Both the position numbers and the translations under genes were made by a program. Below are positions 34,345 through 42,947 of a DNA stretch of 64,000 nt, piece after piece. Numbering within the stretch: the stretch's first letter is position 1; the number at the start of each line of letters is the position of its first letter. Origin of the DNA: Alphaproteobacteria bacterium. Its GTDB lineage: Bacteria; Pseudomonadota; Alphaproteobacteria; Acetobacterales; Acetobacteraceae. The notes below the pieces were generated by a model. That model did not search any database, was not told where the DNA came from, and worked only from the letters and a program-made list of their open reading frames with translations. Where the stretch lies: assembly GCA_017307285.1 (NCBI GenBank), contig JAFKFI010000060.1, positions 1-64,000 on the forward strand. Direction: 5' to 3'.

Positions 34345-34836
34345 TCAATGCAGGCCTTTGAGGAACGCGATCACGTTGGCGCGCTGCTTCGGGTCGTGCA
34401 GGCCGGGGAAGGTCATGAGCGTCCCCGGAACCACTTGCTGCGGGCTTGTGAGATAGCGGTCGAGCGTCGAAGGGTCCCAGGTCAGGCCGGACTGCCGGTT
34501 GGCATTGGAGTAGTGAAATCCCGGCACCGATCCCGAATGCCGCCCCACCACGCCGAACAGGCTCGGCCCGACGATGGTGCGGCCGGGCTGCGCCGAATGG
34601 CAGATGCTGCACTGAGAGCGAAAGACCTGCTTCCCGGCATCCGCATCCTGTGCATGGGCCGGCGGGCTAGACGCGAAAACGACAATCGCAGCCAGCGCCG
34701 TTCGGCCAACATGTTGTAAATACGCAACGCATGGCGTTGCGACGAGTCCGTTGCTGCCGCCCGTGGGCGACGCGATGGTGCGTTCGGTCCGAGGCAAGAT
34801 GTCCCCCTCGCTGCGGTGATGATGCCCTTGCTGCAT
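34345..34836 (-). CDS. Periplasmic class I cytochrome c
   Basis: 163 residues from the ATG at 34836, a tentative start. A hydrophobic stretch (TALAAIVVFASSPPAHA) is the likely signal peptide; the heme site is SQCSICHSAQPG (C76, C79, H80) and the sixth ligand Met is in PGTLMTFPGL, so this is a small soluble c2-like electron carrier. The region upstream of the signal peptide is poorly conserved and no strong ribosome-binding site decides the start. It ends 11 bases before the barrel-cytochrome gene, so the two form an operon. Confidence 0.78.
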   Translation of the reverse strand: MQQGHHHRSEGDILPRTERTIASPTGGSNGLVATPCVAYLQHVGRTALAAIVVFASSPPAHAQDADAGKQVFRSQCSICHSAQPGRTIVGPSLFGVVGRHSGSVPGFHYSNANRQSGLTWDPSTLDRYLTSPQQVVPGTLMTFPGLHDPKQRANVIAFLKGLH

Positions 34837-34914
34837 ATCCGGGTAAGGGCGCCGGTCGCTTGCTTGGACGCACGCCGGGAGCGGATATTCCGAGGGCAAC
34901 GGGAGATGTGGCGC

Positions 34915-36168
34915 ATGGGCTGTTGTGGCGCCGGCGAGCCGCCCGATGAGGCGAGTACGAGCGCCGTAAAGACGGTCGCGAAACCGGCGACGCAGCGTCC
35001 GCGGCTGGTGGTCGTCTCCAGCATCGGGGTCGGGCAGGTCCTGGTCTGGGGATCGTCCTATTACCTTCCCGCGGTTCTGGCGCGGCCGATCAGTGCGAAT
35101 ACCGGGTGGCCGCTGGCGTGGGTGATCGGGTCGTTGTCGCTTGGGCTGCTGGTCTCCGGCATGGTCTCGCCGCTGGTCGGGCGGCTGATCGAGCGCTACG
35201 GGGGTCGTCCGGTGCTGGCGAGCAGTGCTGTGCTGCTCGCTGTCGGGCTGCTGGTGGCCGGCTTCGCGCCGAATTTGCCGGTGTTCGTCGCGGGCTGGTT
35301 GGTGATCGGCCTGGCGATGGGTGCTGGGTTGTACGATCCAGCCTTCTCAGCGCTGGGTCGGATTTATGGCGAGCAGGCGCGTGGAGCGATCACCCAGGTT
35401 ACGCTGTTCGGTGGTTTCGCGAGCACGATTTGCTGGCCGCTCAGCGCCGCCCTCGTGGCCCATGCGGGGTGGCGGGGCGCGTGCTTCTCCTACGCCGCGA
35501 TCGGCCTGCTGATCGTGCTGCCATTATACCTGTTCGGATTGCCTCGGGAGGAGGCGCGGCAGCCCGTGCCTGTCGCGGGTCGGCGCCCCGGTCGGGTGCG
35601 GGCCGACCAACGCGTCGCGTTCCTGCTCCTCGCCGCCGGATTGACGCTCGCCTCGATGATCATGACGGTGATCGCCGTGCAGCTGCTATCGCTGTTGCAG
35701 ACGCGCGGGTTGACCCTCGCCGCCGCGGTGGGGCTCGGCGCCTTGATCGGGCCAAGCCAAGTCGGCGCCCGTGTGCTGGAGGCAGCGCTCGGGCGGGGAC
35801 GCCACCCGATCTGGAGCCTGGTTGCTTCGGCGGCGCTGGTCGCGATCGGCCTTGGAATGCTGGCGGCGGAGCCGGGCGCGATCGCCGTCGGACTGATCCT
35901 TTATGGTGCCGGCAGCGGCGTGCGTTCCATCGCGCAGGGCACCGTGCCGCTCGCCCTGTTTGGGCGCGAGGGCTATGCGGCGCTGATGGGCCGGCTCGCC
36001 CTTCCGAAGCTGATTGCTCAGGCGGCGTCGCCGTCGATCGGCGCATGGCTGCTGCACGGGTTCGGGCCGGACGCCACCATCGCGATCGTTTGCGCCGCCG
36101 CCGTGGTCAATCTCGGACTCGCCTTGGCGCTGGTGCCGATCGCGCTGCGGCCGGATGTGGCGGAATGA
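34915..36168 (+). CDS. MFS transporter
   Basis: 417 residues. About 12 helices; motif-A-like SPLVGRLIERYGGRPVLASS lies in the loop after TM2, and WRGACFSYAAIGLLIVLPLYL spans the middle of the carrier. QVLVWGSSYYLPAVLARPI in helix 1 and GMVSPLVGRLIERYGG resemble the MFS group of small organic anion or drug porters; cargo unknown. GGGAG nine bases before the ATG supports this start over ones upstream. Divergent from the cytochrome operon. Ends GTG GCG GAA TGA inside a palindromic repeat. Confidence 0.82.
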   Translation: MGCCGAGEPPDEASTSAVKTVAKPATQRPRLVVVSSIGVGQVLVWGSSYYLPAVLARPISANTGWPLAWVIGSLSLGLLVSGMVSPLVGRLIERYGGRPVLASSAVLLAVGLLVAGFAPNLPVFVAGWLVIGLAMGAGLYDPAFSALGRIYGEQARGAITQVTLFGGFASTICWPLSAALVAHAGWRGACFSYAAIGLLIVLPLYLFGLPREEARQPVPVAGRRPGRVRADQRVAFLLLAAGLTLASMIMTVIAVQLLSLLQTRGLTLAAAVGLGALIGPSQVGARVLEAALGRGRHPIWSLVASAALVAIGLGMLAAEPGAIAVGLILYGAGSGVRSIAQGTVPLALFGREGYAALMGRLALPKLIAQAASPSIGAWLLHGFGPDATIAIVCAAAVVNLGLALALVPIALRPDVAE

Positions 36169-36181
36169 ATTCCGCCCTACG
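36159..36181. repeat. Palindromic repeat, copy 4 (single hairpin)
   Basis: GGCGGAATGAATTCCGCC followed by CTACG, the same arm as in copies 1 and 3, but without a second arm. It provides the stop codon of the MFS gene (GCG GAA TGA). The convergent quinoprotein gene ends at 36196, so it is a likely 3'-end hairpin for the plus-strand transcript. Confidence 0.8.
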
Positions 36182-36195
36182 GGGTCGCCATAGGA

Positions 36196-37821
36196 TTACT
36201 CGACGCCGTAGACAATGACCGTCGCGTTCACCTTCGAGGTCGGCCAGATGGGCGAGACCATGCCGCTGGCGACCGCGATCCGCTGCTTGCCGCCCGCGTC
36301 GTAGCTGATGACGCCGCCGCCGATCGCGCCACCGGTGTCGGTGGACCACACTTGCTTTCCGGATGTGGCATCGAGGGCGACGAGGGTGCCCGCCATGTCG
36401 CCGGCGAAGACCAGGCCGCCCTCCGTCGCGGTGACGGCGCCGAGGATGGGCGCCTTGGTTTTGTGGCGCCAGCGCGTCTGCCCGCTATCGGCGTCGTTCG
36501 CATAGATCCACCCGGCCCATTGCTCGGGAGGATCGAATTTTCCGAACGGCTTCTGGGTGGTGTCGGCGGCACCGGACCATGACTGGCCGAGCGCAACGCT
36601 CCTGACCTGATCCGCCGGCGCGACGCGCACCGTCGAGCACCAATCGACCGCGCCCGTGTAGATCAGATTGGTGGCCGGCGAGTAGGCGGGACCGTTCCAT
36701 TCGGTGCCGCCTTGCGTTCCTGGGCAGAAATGCGTGCCTGCTGCGGTGAGCGGCTTGGTCGGGTTCTCGATCGTGGTGACTGGCGTGCGGTGCAGCTGCC
36801 GGCCGTCATCCTGGCTGTTGACGTAGAGATGGCCGTCTTTGCCGGCAGTCGCTAGCAGTTTCGCCCCCGCCTTGCTGGTGAACAGCGCCGGCGTGGCCGA
36901 AACGTCCCAGTCATGATAGTCGTGCAGCGCCATTGGCATGTGGCGCTTGTAGGCTCCTGTGCGTGCGTCGAGCACGACCACCGAATTGGCGAACAGATTG
37001 CTGCCCGGCCGCAATTCGGCAACGAAGTCGGGCGCCGGGTTGCCGCCCGGCACGTAGAGCAGGCCGGTCGCGGGATCGAGCGTGTAGCTCGTCCATGTCG
37101 CACCGCCGCTCACCGGAACGCCTTCGGCATTCCCCCAGGTCTCGGCGAGCCGGTGCTCCAGTTCCGGCGTCGCCGGGGCGGCCGGCCCGCGGGCGACATC
37201 GTTGGGGTCTTTTGGGACCAGGAAGAACTCCCAGCGAATGTCCCCCGTCTTGGCGTCGAGCGCGTACATGCGGCCCTTGACGCCCTTGATGTCGCCCCCG
37301 GCGTTGCCGACGAAGACCAGCCCGTCCCAGGCTATCGGCGCGGCCGGGACCGTCTCGCCGAGCTTCGGGTCGGCGATGGCGCGCTCCCAGATCGGCTTTC
37401 CGCTGGCCGCGTCGTAGGCGAGCACGCGGCCATCCTGGGTGCCACGGAAGATGCGACCGTCGAGGAACGCGGCGCCGCGATTGACCTGGAGCGGACCGGC
37501 CGGCTTGTAGGTTTCGGTGCGCCGCCATTTCACCGAGCAATTCCCGGCATCGAGCGCGATGGTGTCAAAGTCGGTCGTGACATACATCGTGCCGCCGACC
37601 ACGATCGGCCCGGTCTGGAAGCTCGTCTGCCGACCGAGATCGTAGGAGCAAACCTTGTGCATCCGGGCGGCGTTGGCGGGCGTGATCGCCGTCAGGGGCG
37701 AGAACCGCTCGCTCGTCAAGGTCCGGTTGTAGCTTGGCCAATCGCCATCACTCATCTGCGCGAAGGCTGGTATGACCGCGGTGCTGGCGAGCAGCGCGGC
37801 CACATACATCGCGTATCGCAT
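36196..37821 (-). CDS. PQQ-type quinoprotein dehydrogenase (beta-propeller), periplasmic
   Basis: 541 residues. MRYAMYVAALLASTAVIPAF is a signal peptide (cleaved near AFA). Repeated Trp-docking propeller motifs (ALDAKTGDIRWEF, VLDARTGAYKRH, YDAASGKPIWERA, ALDATSGKQVWSTD) mark an eight-bladed PQQ propeller; FCPGTQGGTEWNGPAYSPAT is the conserved core of the methanol/alcohol dehydrogenase class. No fused heme, so electrons would go to a separate cytochrome such as the one at 34345. Substrate unknown. It lies 158 bases from the acyl-CoA dehydrogenase end. Confidence 0.85.
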   Translation of the reverse strand: MRYAMYVAALLASTAVIPAFAQMSDGDWPSYNRTLTSERFSPLTAITPANAARMHKVCSYDLGRQTSFQTGPIVVGGTMYVTTDFDTIALDAGNCSVKWRRTETYKPAGPLQVNRGAAFLDGRIFRGTQDGRVLAYDAASGKPIWERAIADPKLGETVPAAPIAWDGLVFVGNAGGDIKGVKGRMYALDAKTGDIRWEFFLVPKDPNDVARGPAAPATPELEHRLAETWGNAEGVPVSGGATWTSYTLDPATGLLYVPGGNPAPDFVAELRPGSNLFANSVVVLDARTGAYKRHMPMALHDYHDWDVSATPALFTSKAGAKLLATAGKDGHLYVNSQDDGRQLHRTPVTTIENPTKPLTAAGTHFCPGTQGGTEWNGPAYSPATNLIYTGAVDWCSTVRVAPADQVRSVALGQSWSGAADTTQKPFGKFDPPEQWAGWIYANDADSGQTRWRHKTKAPILGAVTATEGGLVFAGDMAGTLVALDATSGKQVWSTDTGGAIGGGVISYDAGGKQRIAVASGMVSPIWPTSKVNATVIVYGVE

Positions 37822-37979
37822 GGCAGACCTCGCGATCGGGGCCGCCACGGAACGCGCGGCGGGTGCGCCGGTTGCGCCGGCCAGGTGGGGGGCTGCGCTC
37901 GCTCTACCTGCATTCGCCGGCCCCGGACGGCCGTTCATTGCAGCTGCACAGAGCCTGCCCCGGTGGGTATGAGGGCTTC

Positions 37980-39722
37980 TCAGCTCGCGAACCAGGAATC
38001 CTCGGCCATCGCGAGGGCTCTGGCCCCGTGCAGCACCGCGTGCGCAAGGCCGCTCGCCTGCGGCAGCACGTGGTCGGCATAGAAGCCGGCCGTGCCGAGC
38101 TTTGCCATGAGGAAGTCCCGCTCCGCGTTGTCGCCCTCCGCGAGCTTGCGCCGCGCGATGATTGCCGCACGCGCCATCTGCCATCCGCCGGCGGCGATGC
38201 CGAATAGTTTCAGTAACGGCACAGCTCCCGCAGCCGTGGCGCGCGGATCTGCGGCGTGGGTTGCGACCACCCAGTCCACGCAGCGGGACAGGGCACTGAG
38301 CGCATCCTCGAGCGCGGCGCGCAATGCCGTGGCTTCCTCGCCGTCCAGCCGCGAAGCGACTGCCCGCATTTCGGCGATTGCCGCGCGCGCGGCGCGTCCG
38401 CCGTCACGGGCAATCTTGCGGCCGACGAGATCGTTCGCCTGGATGCCCGTTGTTCCTTCATAGATCGTGGTGATGCGCGCGTCGCGCAGATGCTGCGCCG
38501 CTCCGGTCTCCTCGATGAAGCCCATCCCGCCATGCACCTGCACCCCGGTCGACGCGATCTCGACGGCGTTCTCGGTGCACCAACCCTTGACCACCGGGAT
38601 CAGCAGATCGGCCGTCGCCTGCGCCGCCGCATCGCCGGCCCGCGCCGCGTCGAGCTTCGCCGCGACGAAATACGCCAGCGCCCGCCCCGCCTCGGTGCGC
38701 GCCTTCATGTCCATCAGCATCCGGCGAACGTCCGGGTGGCGGATGATCGGCACGCGCCCGCCGCCGCGCACACCCGTCTCGGTGCCCTGGACGCGTTCGG
38801 AGGCATAGGAAATCGCCGCCTGCAGCGCGCGCTCACCGATCGCGACACCTTCGAGGCCGACGCCGAAACGCGCCAGGTTCATCATGATGAACATGTATTC
38901 GAGACCGCGATTCTCCTCGCCGACCAGATAGCCGATCGCGCCGCCGGCATCGCCATAGGCCAGCACCGCGGTCGGGCTGGCGTGGATGCCGAGCTTGTGC
39001 TCGAGCGAGACGCAGCGCACATCATTGCGCGCTCCGAGAGTGCCATCCGGGTTGACCAGATATTTCGGCACGACGAACAGCGAAATTCCCTTCACGCCCT
39101 CCGGCGCGTCCGGTGTGCGTGCGAGCACGAGATGGACGATGTTCTCGGCGAGATCGTGCTCGCCATAGGTGATGAAGATCTTCTGGCCGAAGACGCGGTA
39201 ATGGTCGCCGTCGGGGACCGCGCGCGTCCGCACGGCGGACAGATCGGAGCCGGCTTGCGGCTCCGTCAGGTTCATGGTGCCGGTCCAGACACCTTCGACC
39301 ATTTTTGGCAGATAGAGCGCCTTCTGCGCCTCGGTGCCGCACAAGGACAGCGCCTCGATGGCGCCGCGCGTCAGCAGCGGGCACAGCGCGAACGCCATGT
39401 TCGAGGCGTGCCACATCTCGTCGACCGCGGCCGCGACGACGGTGGGAAGTCCTTGGCCGCCATGCGCCGGGTCGCAAGCCAGTGCGTTCCATCCGCCGGC
39501 AACGAATTTGTCGTACGCGTCGCGGAACCCGTCCGGCACGCTGACCGATCCCTCCCGCCAGCGCGCGCCCTCGGCATCGCCGCTCTGATTGAGCGGCGCC
39601 AGCACCTCGGCCGCGAACCGCGCCGCCTCGTCGAGGATCGCGTCCACCAGCGCAGCCTCCTCGACGCCGATCATCTCATGGAGAACGAAACGGATATCGC
39701 GCTGCGGCGCGGCATAGGTCAT
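37980..39722 (-). CDS. Acyl-CoA dehydrogenase
   Basis: 580 residues, the long type. TYAAPQRDIRFVLHEMIGVE and a helical N-terminal domain precede the FAD site (GTMNLTEPQAGSDLSAVRTR), IFITYGEHDLAENIVHLVLA and the catalytic region near NLARFGVGLEGVAIGER; the C-terminal extension AAGGWQMARAAIIARRKLAE is that of the long family that includes DmdC (3-methylmercaptopropionyl-CoA dehydrogenase). It desaturates an acyl-CoA, passing electrons to ETF. Downstream on the same strand as the acyl-CoA synthetase, though 745 bases apart with relics in between. Confidence 0.88.
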   Translation of the reverse strand: MTYAAPQRDIRFVLHEMIGVEEAALVDAILDEAARFAAEVLAPLNQSGDAEGARWREGSVSVPDGFRDAYDKFVAGGWNALACDPAHGGQGLPTVVAAAVDEMWHASNMAFALCPLLTRGAIEALSLCGTEAQKALYLPKMVEGVWTGTMNLTEPQAGSDLSAVRTRAVPDGDHYRVFGQKIFITYGEHDLAENIVHLVLARTPDAPEGVKGISLFVVPKYLVNPDGTLGARNDVRCVSLEHKLGIHASPTAVLAYGDAGGAIGYLVGEENRGLEYMFIMMNLARFGVGLEGVAIGERALQAAISYASERVQGTETGVRGGGRVPIIRHPDVRRMLMDMKARTEAGRALAYFVAAKLDAARAGDAAAQATADLLIPVVKGWCTENAVEIASTGVQVHGGMGFIEETGAAQHLRDARITTIYEGTTGIQANDLVGRKIARDGGRAARAAIAEMRAVASRLDGEEATALRAALEDALSALSRCVDWVVATHAADPRATAAGAVPLLKLFGIAAGGWQMARAAIIARRKLAEGDNAERDFLMAKLGTAGFYADHVLPQASGLAHAVLHGARALAMAEDSWFAS

Positions 39723-40100
39723 CTCGTCTGTCTCCTCGTTTCCGCGACGAGCGTCTTCGCATCATGATGCGGTTTGGCAAAGCGTGGTCCGCTCAGATCC
39801 GATCTGTCGTGCGATCGCGGGCGCGCAGGCATTGGTGCCCGCACTCGCTTTGTCAGCAATTCAGCGGCTTGGCCCAGAACTTCCGATCCGGCACCCTCAT
39901 CATCGGGGCGGGCCGACCACCCACTCCTGCATGCCCGACCGCCCGGAGCACCCGGCGGGACGTCGAGGCCAACACAGTCGCGAAGGCAGAGTTCCGGTGG
40001 ACGGTCAGAACGGAACGCAGTCATGCAGACCGGGCTTGTCGGGCGGGGTCGCCCGAAAGGCCGCACGGCCGCGCGGCCCTGGCCTGCGTCCGGCCGTATT

Positions 40101-40183
40101 GAGCCCGGATAGGGGCAAAACACTGAGTGGTAGGAGCCCGGATCCGGGGAAAACACTGGGCAGTAGGAGCCCGGATCCGGGCG
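40101..40183. repeat. 33-bp tandem repeat, 2.5 copies
   Basis: Units start GAGCCCGGAT at 40101, 40134 and 40167; the first two are 33 bases and close with the GTAG that precedes each next unit, and the third is cut after 17 bases. The units differ at a handful of positions. As 33 is a multiple of three the repeats leave any frame open. They follow directly on the end of the SDR relic. Confidence 0.75.
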
Positions 40184-40189
40184 TACCGC

Positions 40190-40371
40190 TGCAGGGTCAA
40201 TCCGCCATCCACCACAATGGTCTGTCCCGTCACCATCGCCGCACCAAAGCCGAGGAGCACGACGACCTCGGCCCGTTCCTCCGGGGTGCAGCGCCGCCTC
40301 AGCACCGTGCGATTGATCGTGTTGCGACGGTCCTCCTCGGTCCATTCCAGCATCCAGGGGATATCCACGCA
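40190..40371 (-). pseudogene. C-terminal relic of a short-chain dehydrogenase/reductase
   Basis: About 60 residues read WMLEWTEEDRRNTINR, then TPEERAEVVVLLGFGAAMVT and GQTIVVDGGLTL, the C-terminal SDR signature around VTGQTIVVDGG. The N-terminal two thirds, with the NAD site and Tyr-Lys pair, is absent. It cannot be a working enzyme. The relic runs into the 33-bp tandem repeats. Confidence 0.65.
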
Positions 40372-40467
40372 TGCCGAGCGGCCGCCCGCTTGCGAGCGCG
40401 GTCATTCGACGCAGGATTGCGCTGCTCGCGATGGCGGAACTTGGTCGACTCAAGGTAATCCCGCCGG

Positions 40468-42096
40468 CTAATCCACCAGTTCCTTCGCCGCCTCGCGCAG
40501 CGCGAATTTCTGTATCTTTCCTGTGGAGGTCTTGGGGATGTCGCGGAACACGAAGCGGCTCGGAACCTTGTAGCGCGCCATGTGCTCGCGGCAGAACGCG
40601 CGCAGCTCTTCCTCCGTCGCCTTCGCGCCCGGCTTGAGCTCGATGAACGCGCACGGCGTCTCGCCCCATTTCTTGTCAGGCCGCGCGACGACGGCGGCGC
40701 TCATGACGGCGGGATGGCGGTATAGCGCCTCCTCCACCTCGATGGAGGAAATATTCTCCCCACCGCTGATGATGATGTCCTTAGAGCGGTCGCGGATCTT
40801 TACGTAGCCATCGGGGTACATGACGGCGAGATCGCCGGTGTGGAACCAGCCGCCGGCGAAGGACGCTTCCGTTGCCGTCGGGTTCTTGAGATAGCCTTTC
40901 ATGGTGACGTTGCCGCGGAACATGATCTCGCCCATCGTCTCGCCGTCCCACGGCACGGGCTGCATCGTGTCGGGGTCGAGCACCGTCATGGCCTCCTGCA
41001 TCGGCACCCGAACGCCCTGCCGACTGTTGAGGTCGGCGCGTTGTTCGAGCGGCAGCTCCGACCATTCGGCGTGCTTGGCGCAGACCGAGGCGGGACCGTA
41101 CACCTCGGTCAGCCCGTAGACATGCGTGAGCTCGATCCCAGCCTGCTCGGCGCCCTCGATCAGCGAGGCAGGCGGCGCCGCCCCCGCCACCTGCCCGAGA
41201 AGCGTGTGGCTCACGCCTTGCCGCATCGCCTCGGGCGCGTTGATCAGCGTCGCGTAGACGATCGGCGCACCGCAGAGATGGGTCACACCCTCGCTGCGGA
41301 TGGCGTCCCAGCACGCTTGCGGCTCCACCTTGCGCAGGCACACATTGACCCCGGCGCGTTCGGCGACGGACCACGGAAAGCACCAGCCGTTGCAATGGAA
41401 CATCGGCAGCGTCCACAGATAGACGGGATGCTGCTTCATGCCCCAGTTGACGATGTTGGAGACGGCGTTCAGGTAGGCGCCGCGATGGTGATACACGACG
41501 CCCTTGGGATCGCCGGTGGTGCCCGAGGTGTAGTTGAGTGAGATCGCGTCCCACTCGTCCGCCGGGTTCTCCCAGGCGAATTCGGGGTCGCCCTCCTCAA
41601 GGAATTCCTCGTAGGTCTTCTCGCCGAGCAGCGCGCCGCCAGGCGCCGCCGGATCGTCGATGTCGATGACCAGCGGCTTCTCGTTGAGCATCGACAGCGC
41701 CTCCGCCATCGTTGCGGAATACTCGCGGTCGGTGAACAGCACGCGGGCACCGCCGTGGCGCAGCATGAAGGCGAGCGTCGGCGCGTCAAGCCTGGTGTTC
41801 AGCGTGTTGAGCACGGCTCCGCACATCGGCACGCCGAAATGCGCCTCGTAGATCGCCGGGATATTGGGCGCCATCACCGCCACGGTATCGTTCTTGCCGA
41901 TCCCCCGCCGGGTGAGCGCCGAGGCGAGCCGGCGGCATCGCGCGTAGGTCTCCTTCCAGGTGGTACGCCACTCGCCATGTACCACCGCGAGGCAGTCGGG
42001 GTAGACGGCGGCGGCGCGTTCCAGGAACGTGATTGGCGTCAGCGGCGTATAGTTCGCCTGGTTGCGGTCGAGGCCGGTGAGATAGGCGCTGTTCAT
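40468..42096 (-). CDS. Acyl-CoA synthetase (AMP-binding)
   Basis: 542 residues. The AMP-binding motif SLNYTSGTTGDPKGVVYHHR, the A5 motif HVYGLTEVYGPASVC, WFHTGDLAVMYPDGYVKIRD and the catalytic Lys in PKTSTGKIQKFALR mark a full adenylate-forming ligase that turns a fatty or short carboxylic acid into its CoA thioester with ATP. The family resembles DmdB-like methylmercaptopropionate ligases and medium-chain synthetases; substrate not decided. Divergent from the DUF72 gene. Confidence 0.92.
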   Translation of the reverse strand: MNSAYLTGLDRNQANYTPLTPITFLERAAAVYPDCLAVVHGEWRTTWKETYARCRRLASALTRRGIGKNDTVAVMAPNIPAIYEAHFGVPMCGAVLNTLNTRLDAPTLAFMLRHGGARVLFTDREYSATMAEALSMLNEKPLVIDIDDPAAPGGALLGEKTYEEFLEEGDPEFAWENPADEWDAISLNYTSGTTGDPKGVVYHHRGAYLNAVSNIVNWGMKQHPVYLWTLPMFHCNGWCFPWSVAERAGVNVCLRKVEPQACWDAIRSEGVTHLCGAPIVYATLINAPEAMRQGVSHTLLGQVAGAAPPASLIEGAEQAGIELTHVYGLTEVYGPASVCAKHAEWSELPLEQRADLNSRQGVRVPMQEAMTVLDPDTMQPVPWDGETMGEIMFRGNVTMKGYLKNPTATEASFAGGWFHTGDLAVMYPDGYVKIRDRSKDIIISGGENISSIEVEEALYRHPAVMSAAVVARPDKKWGETPCAFIELKPGAKATEEELRAFCREHMARYKVPSRFVFRDIPKTSTGKIQKFALREAAKELVD

Positions 42097-42158
42097 GATG
42101 TACGCTTCCCCGTGGCACCCGCGGCGGGACGCACCCCGACCGGCAGGAAGGAGACACT

Positions 42159-42935
42159 ATGCCAGCGCCGTCGCGGAAAATCAGGCCCGCTCGATCCGAT
42201 TCCCGCGCGATCCGCGTCGGCATCGGCGGCTGGGTGTTCGCGCCCTGGCGAGAGACCTTCTATCCGCCCAGCCTGCGCGCCAGCGAGTTCCTCTCCCATG
42301 CCAGCCGGCAGCTCACCTCCATCGAGGTCAACGCCACCTTCTACCGGACGCAGAACCCGGCGACCTTCCGCGCCTGGCACGAGGCGACGCCCGAGGGGTT
42401 CATCTTCTCGATCAAGGGACCGCGCGCCGCCACCCAGCCGCGCGACGCAGCGCGTGCCGGCGTTGCCGTCGAACGGTTCCTTGGCTCCGGAGTGACCGAG
42501 CTCGGCGCCAAGCTCGGGCCGATCGCCTGGCAGTTCCCCCCGACCCGCCGCTTCGATCCCGCCGAGCTCGCGGCGTTCCTCGACCTGTTGCCGGACGAGC
42601 GCGACGGCTGCCAGCTGCGGCACGCCATCGAGGCGGCGCATGAGAGCTTCCGGTTGCCCGAGTGCCTGGAATTGCTGCGGGCACATGGCGTCGCCCACGT
42701 GCTGCTCGGCTTGGAGGGCGACACGGAGCCGCACGACACGGCCGACTTCGTGTACGCGCGGCTCAAGGGAACCGCGCCCGACGAGCCGGCCGGCTACAGC
42801 ACCGCCGAGCTCGATGCCTGGGCCGACCGCATCCGCGGCTGGAGCGCGGGGCGGGACTGCTATGTCTACGTGATCGCCGGCGCCAAGGCCCGCAACCCGG
42901 CCGCGGCACGGGGGCTCATCGAGCGGCTGAGCTGA
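42159..42935 (+). CDS. DUF72 family protein
   Basis: 258 residues. RVGIGGWVFAPWRETFYPPS at the start, LTSIEVNATFYRTQNPATFR, EGFIFSIKGPRAATQPRDA, GPIAWQFPPTRRFDPAEL and the final KARNPAAARGLIERL are the family blocks of the TIM-barrel DUF72 (YecE-like) proteins, whose reaction is unknown. AGGAAGGAG lies seven bases before the ATG, the strongest ribosome-binding site nearby. Confidence 0.92.
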   Translation: MPAPSRKIRPARSDSRAIRVGIGGWVFAPWRETFYPPSLRASEFLSHASRQLTSIEVNATFYRTQNPATFRAWHEATPEGFIFSIKGPRAATQPRDAARAGVAVERFLGSGVTELGAKLGPIAWQFPPTRRFDPAELAAFLDLLPDERDGCQLRHAIEAAHESFRLPECLELLRAHGVAHVLLGLEGDTEPHDTADFVYARLKGTAPDEPAGYSTAELDAWADRIRGWSAGRDCYVYVIAGAKARNPAAARGLIERLS

Positions 42936-42947
42936 GGTGCACAAGTC

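Larger units (their letters stand above)
39723..40467. other. 745-base gap holding a dehydrogenase relic and tandem repeats
   Basis: Between the acyl-CoA dehydrogenase start and the acyl-CoA synthetase stop. It contains the SDR relic (40190-40371) and the 33-bp tandem repeats (40101-40183) described separately. The remaining bases show long open frames on both strands but no recognisable protein; such frames are expected by chance in DNA this rich in G and C. Confidence 0.5.

Noticed and set aside
40101-40183. CRISPR array
   Set aside because: The units are directly adjacent without spacers and there are no cas genes; they are ordinary tandem repeats.
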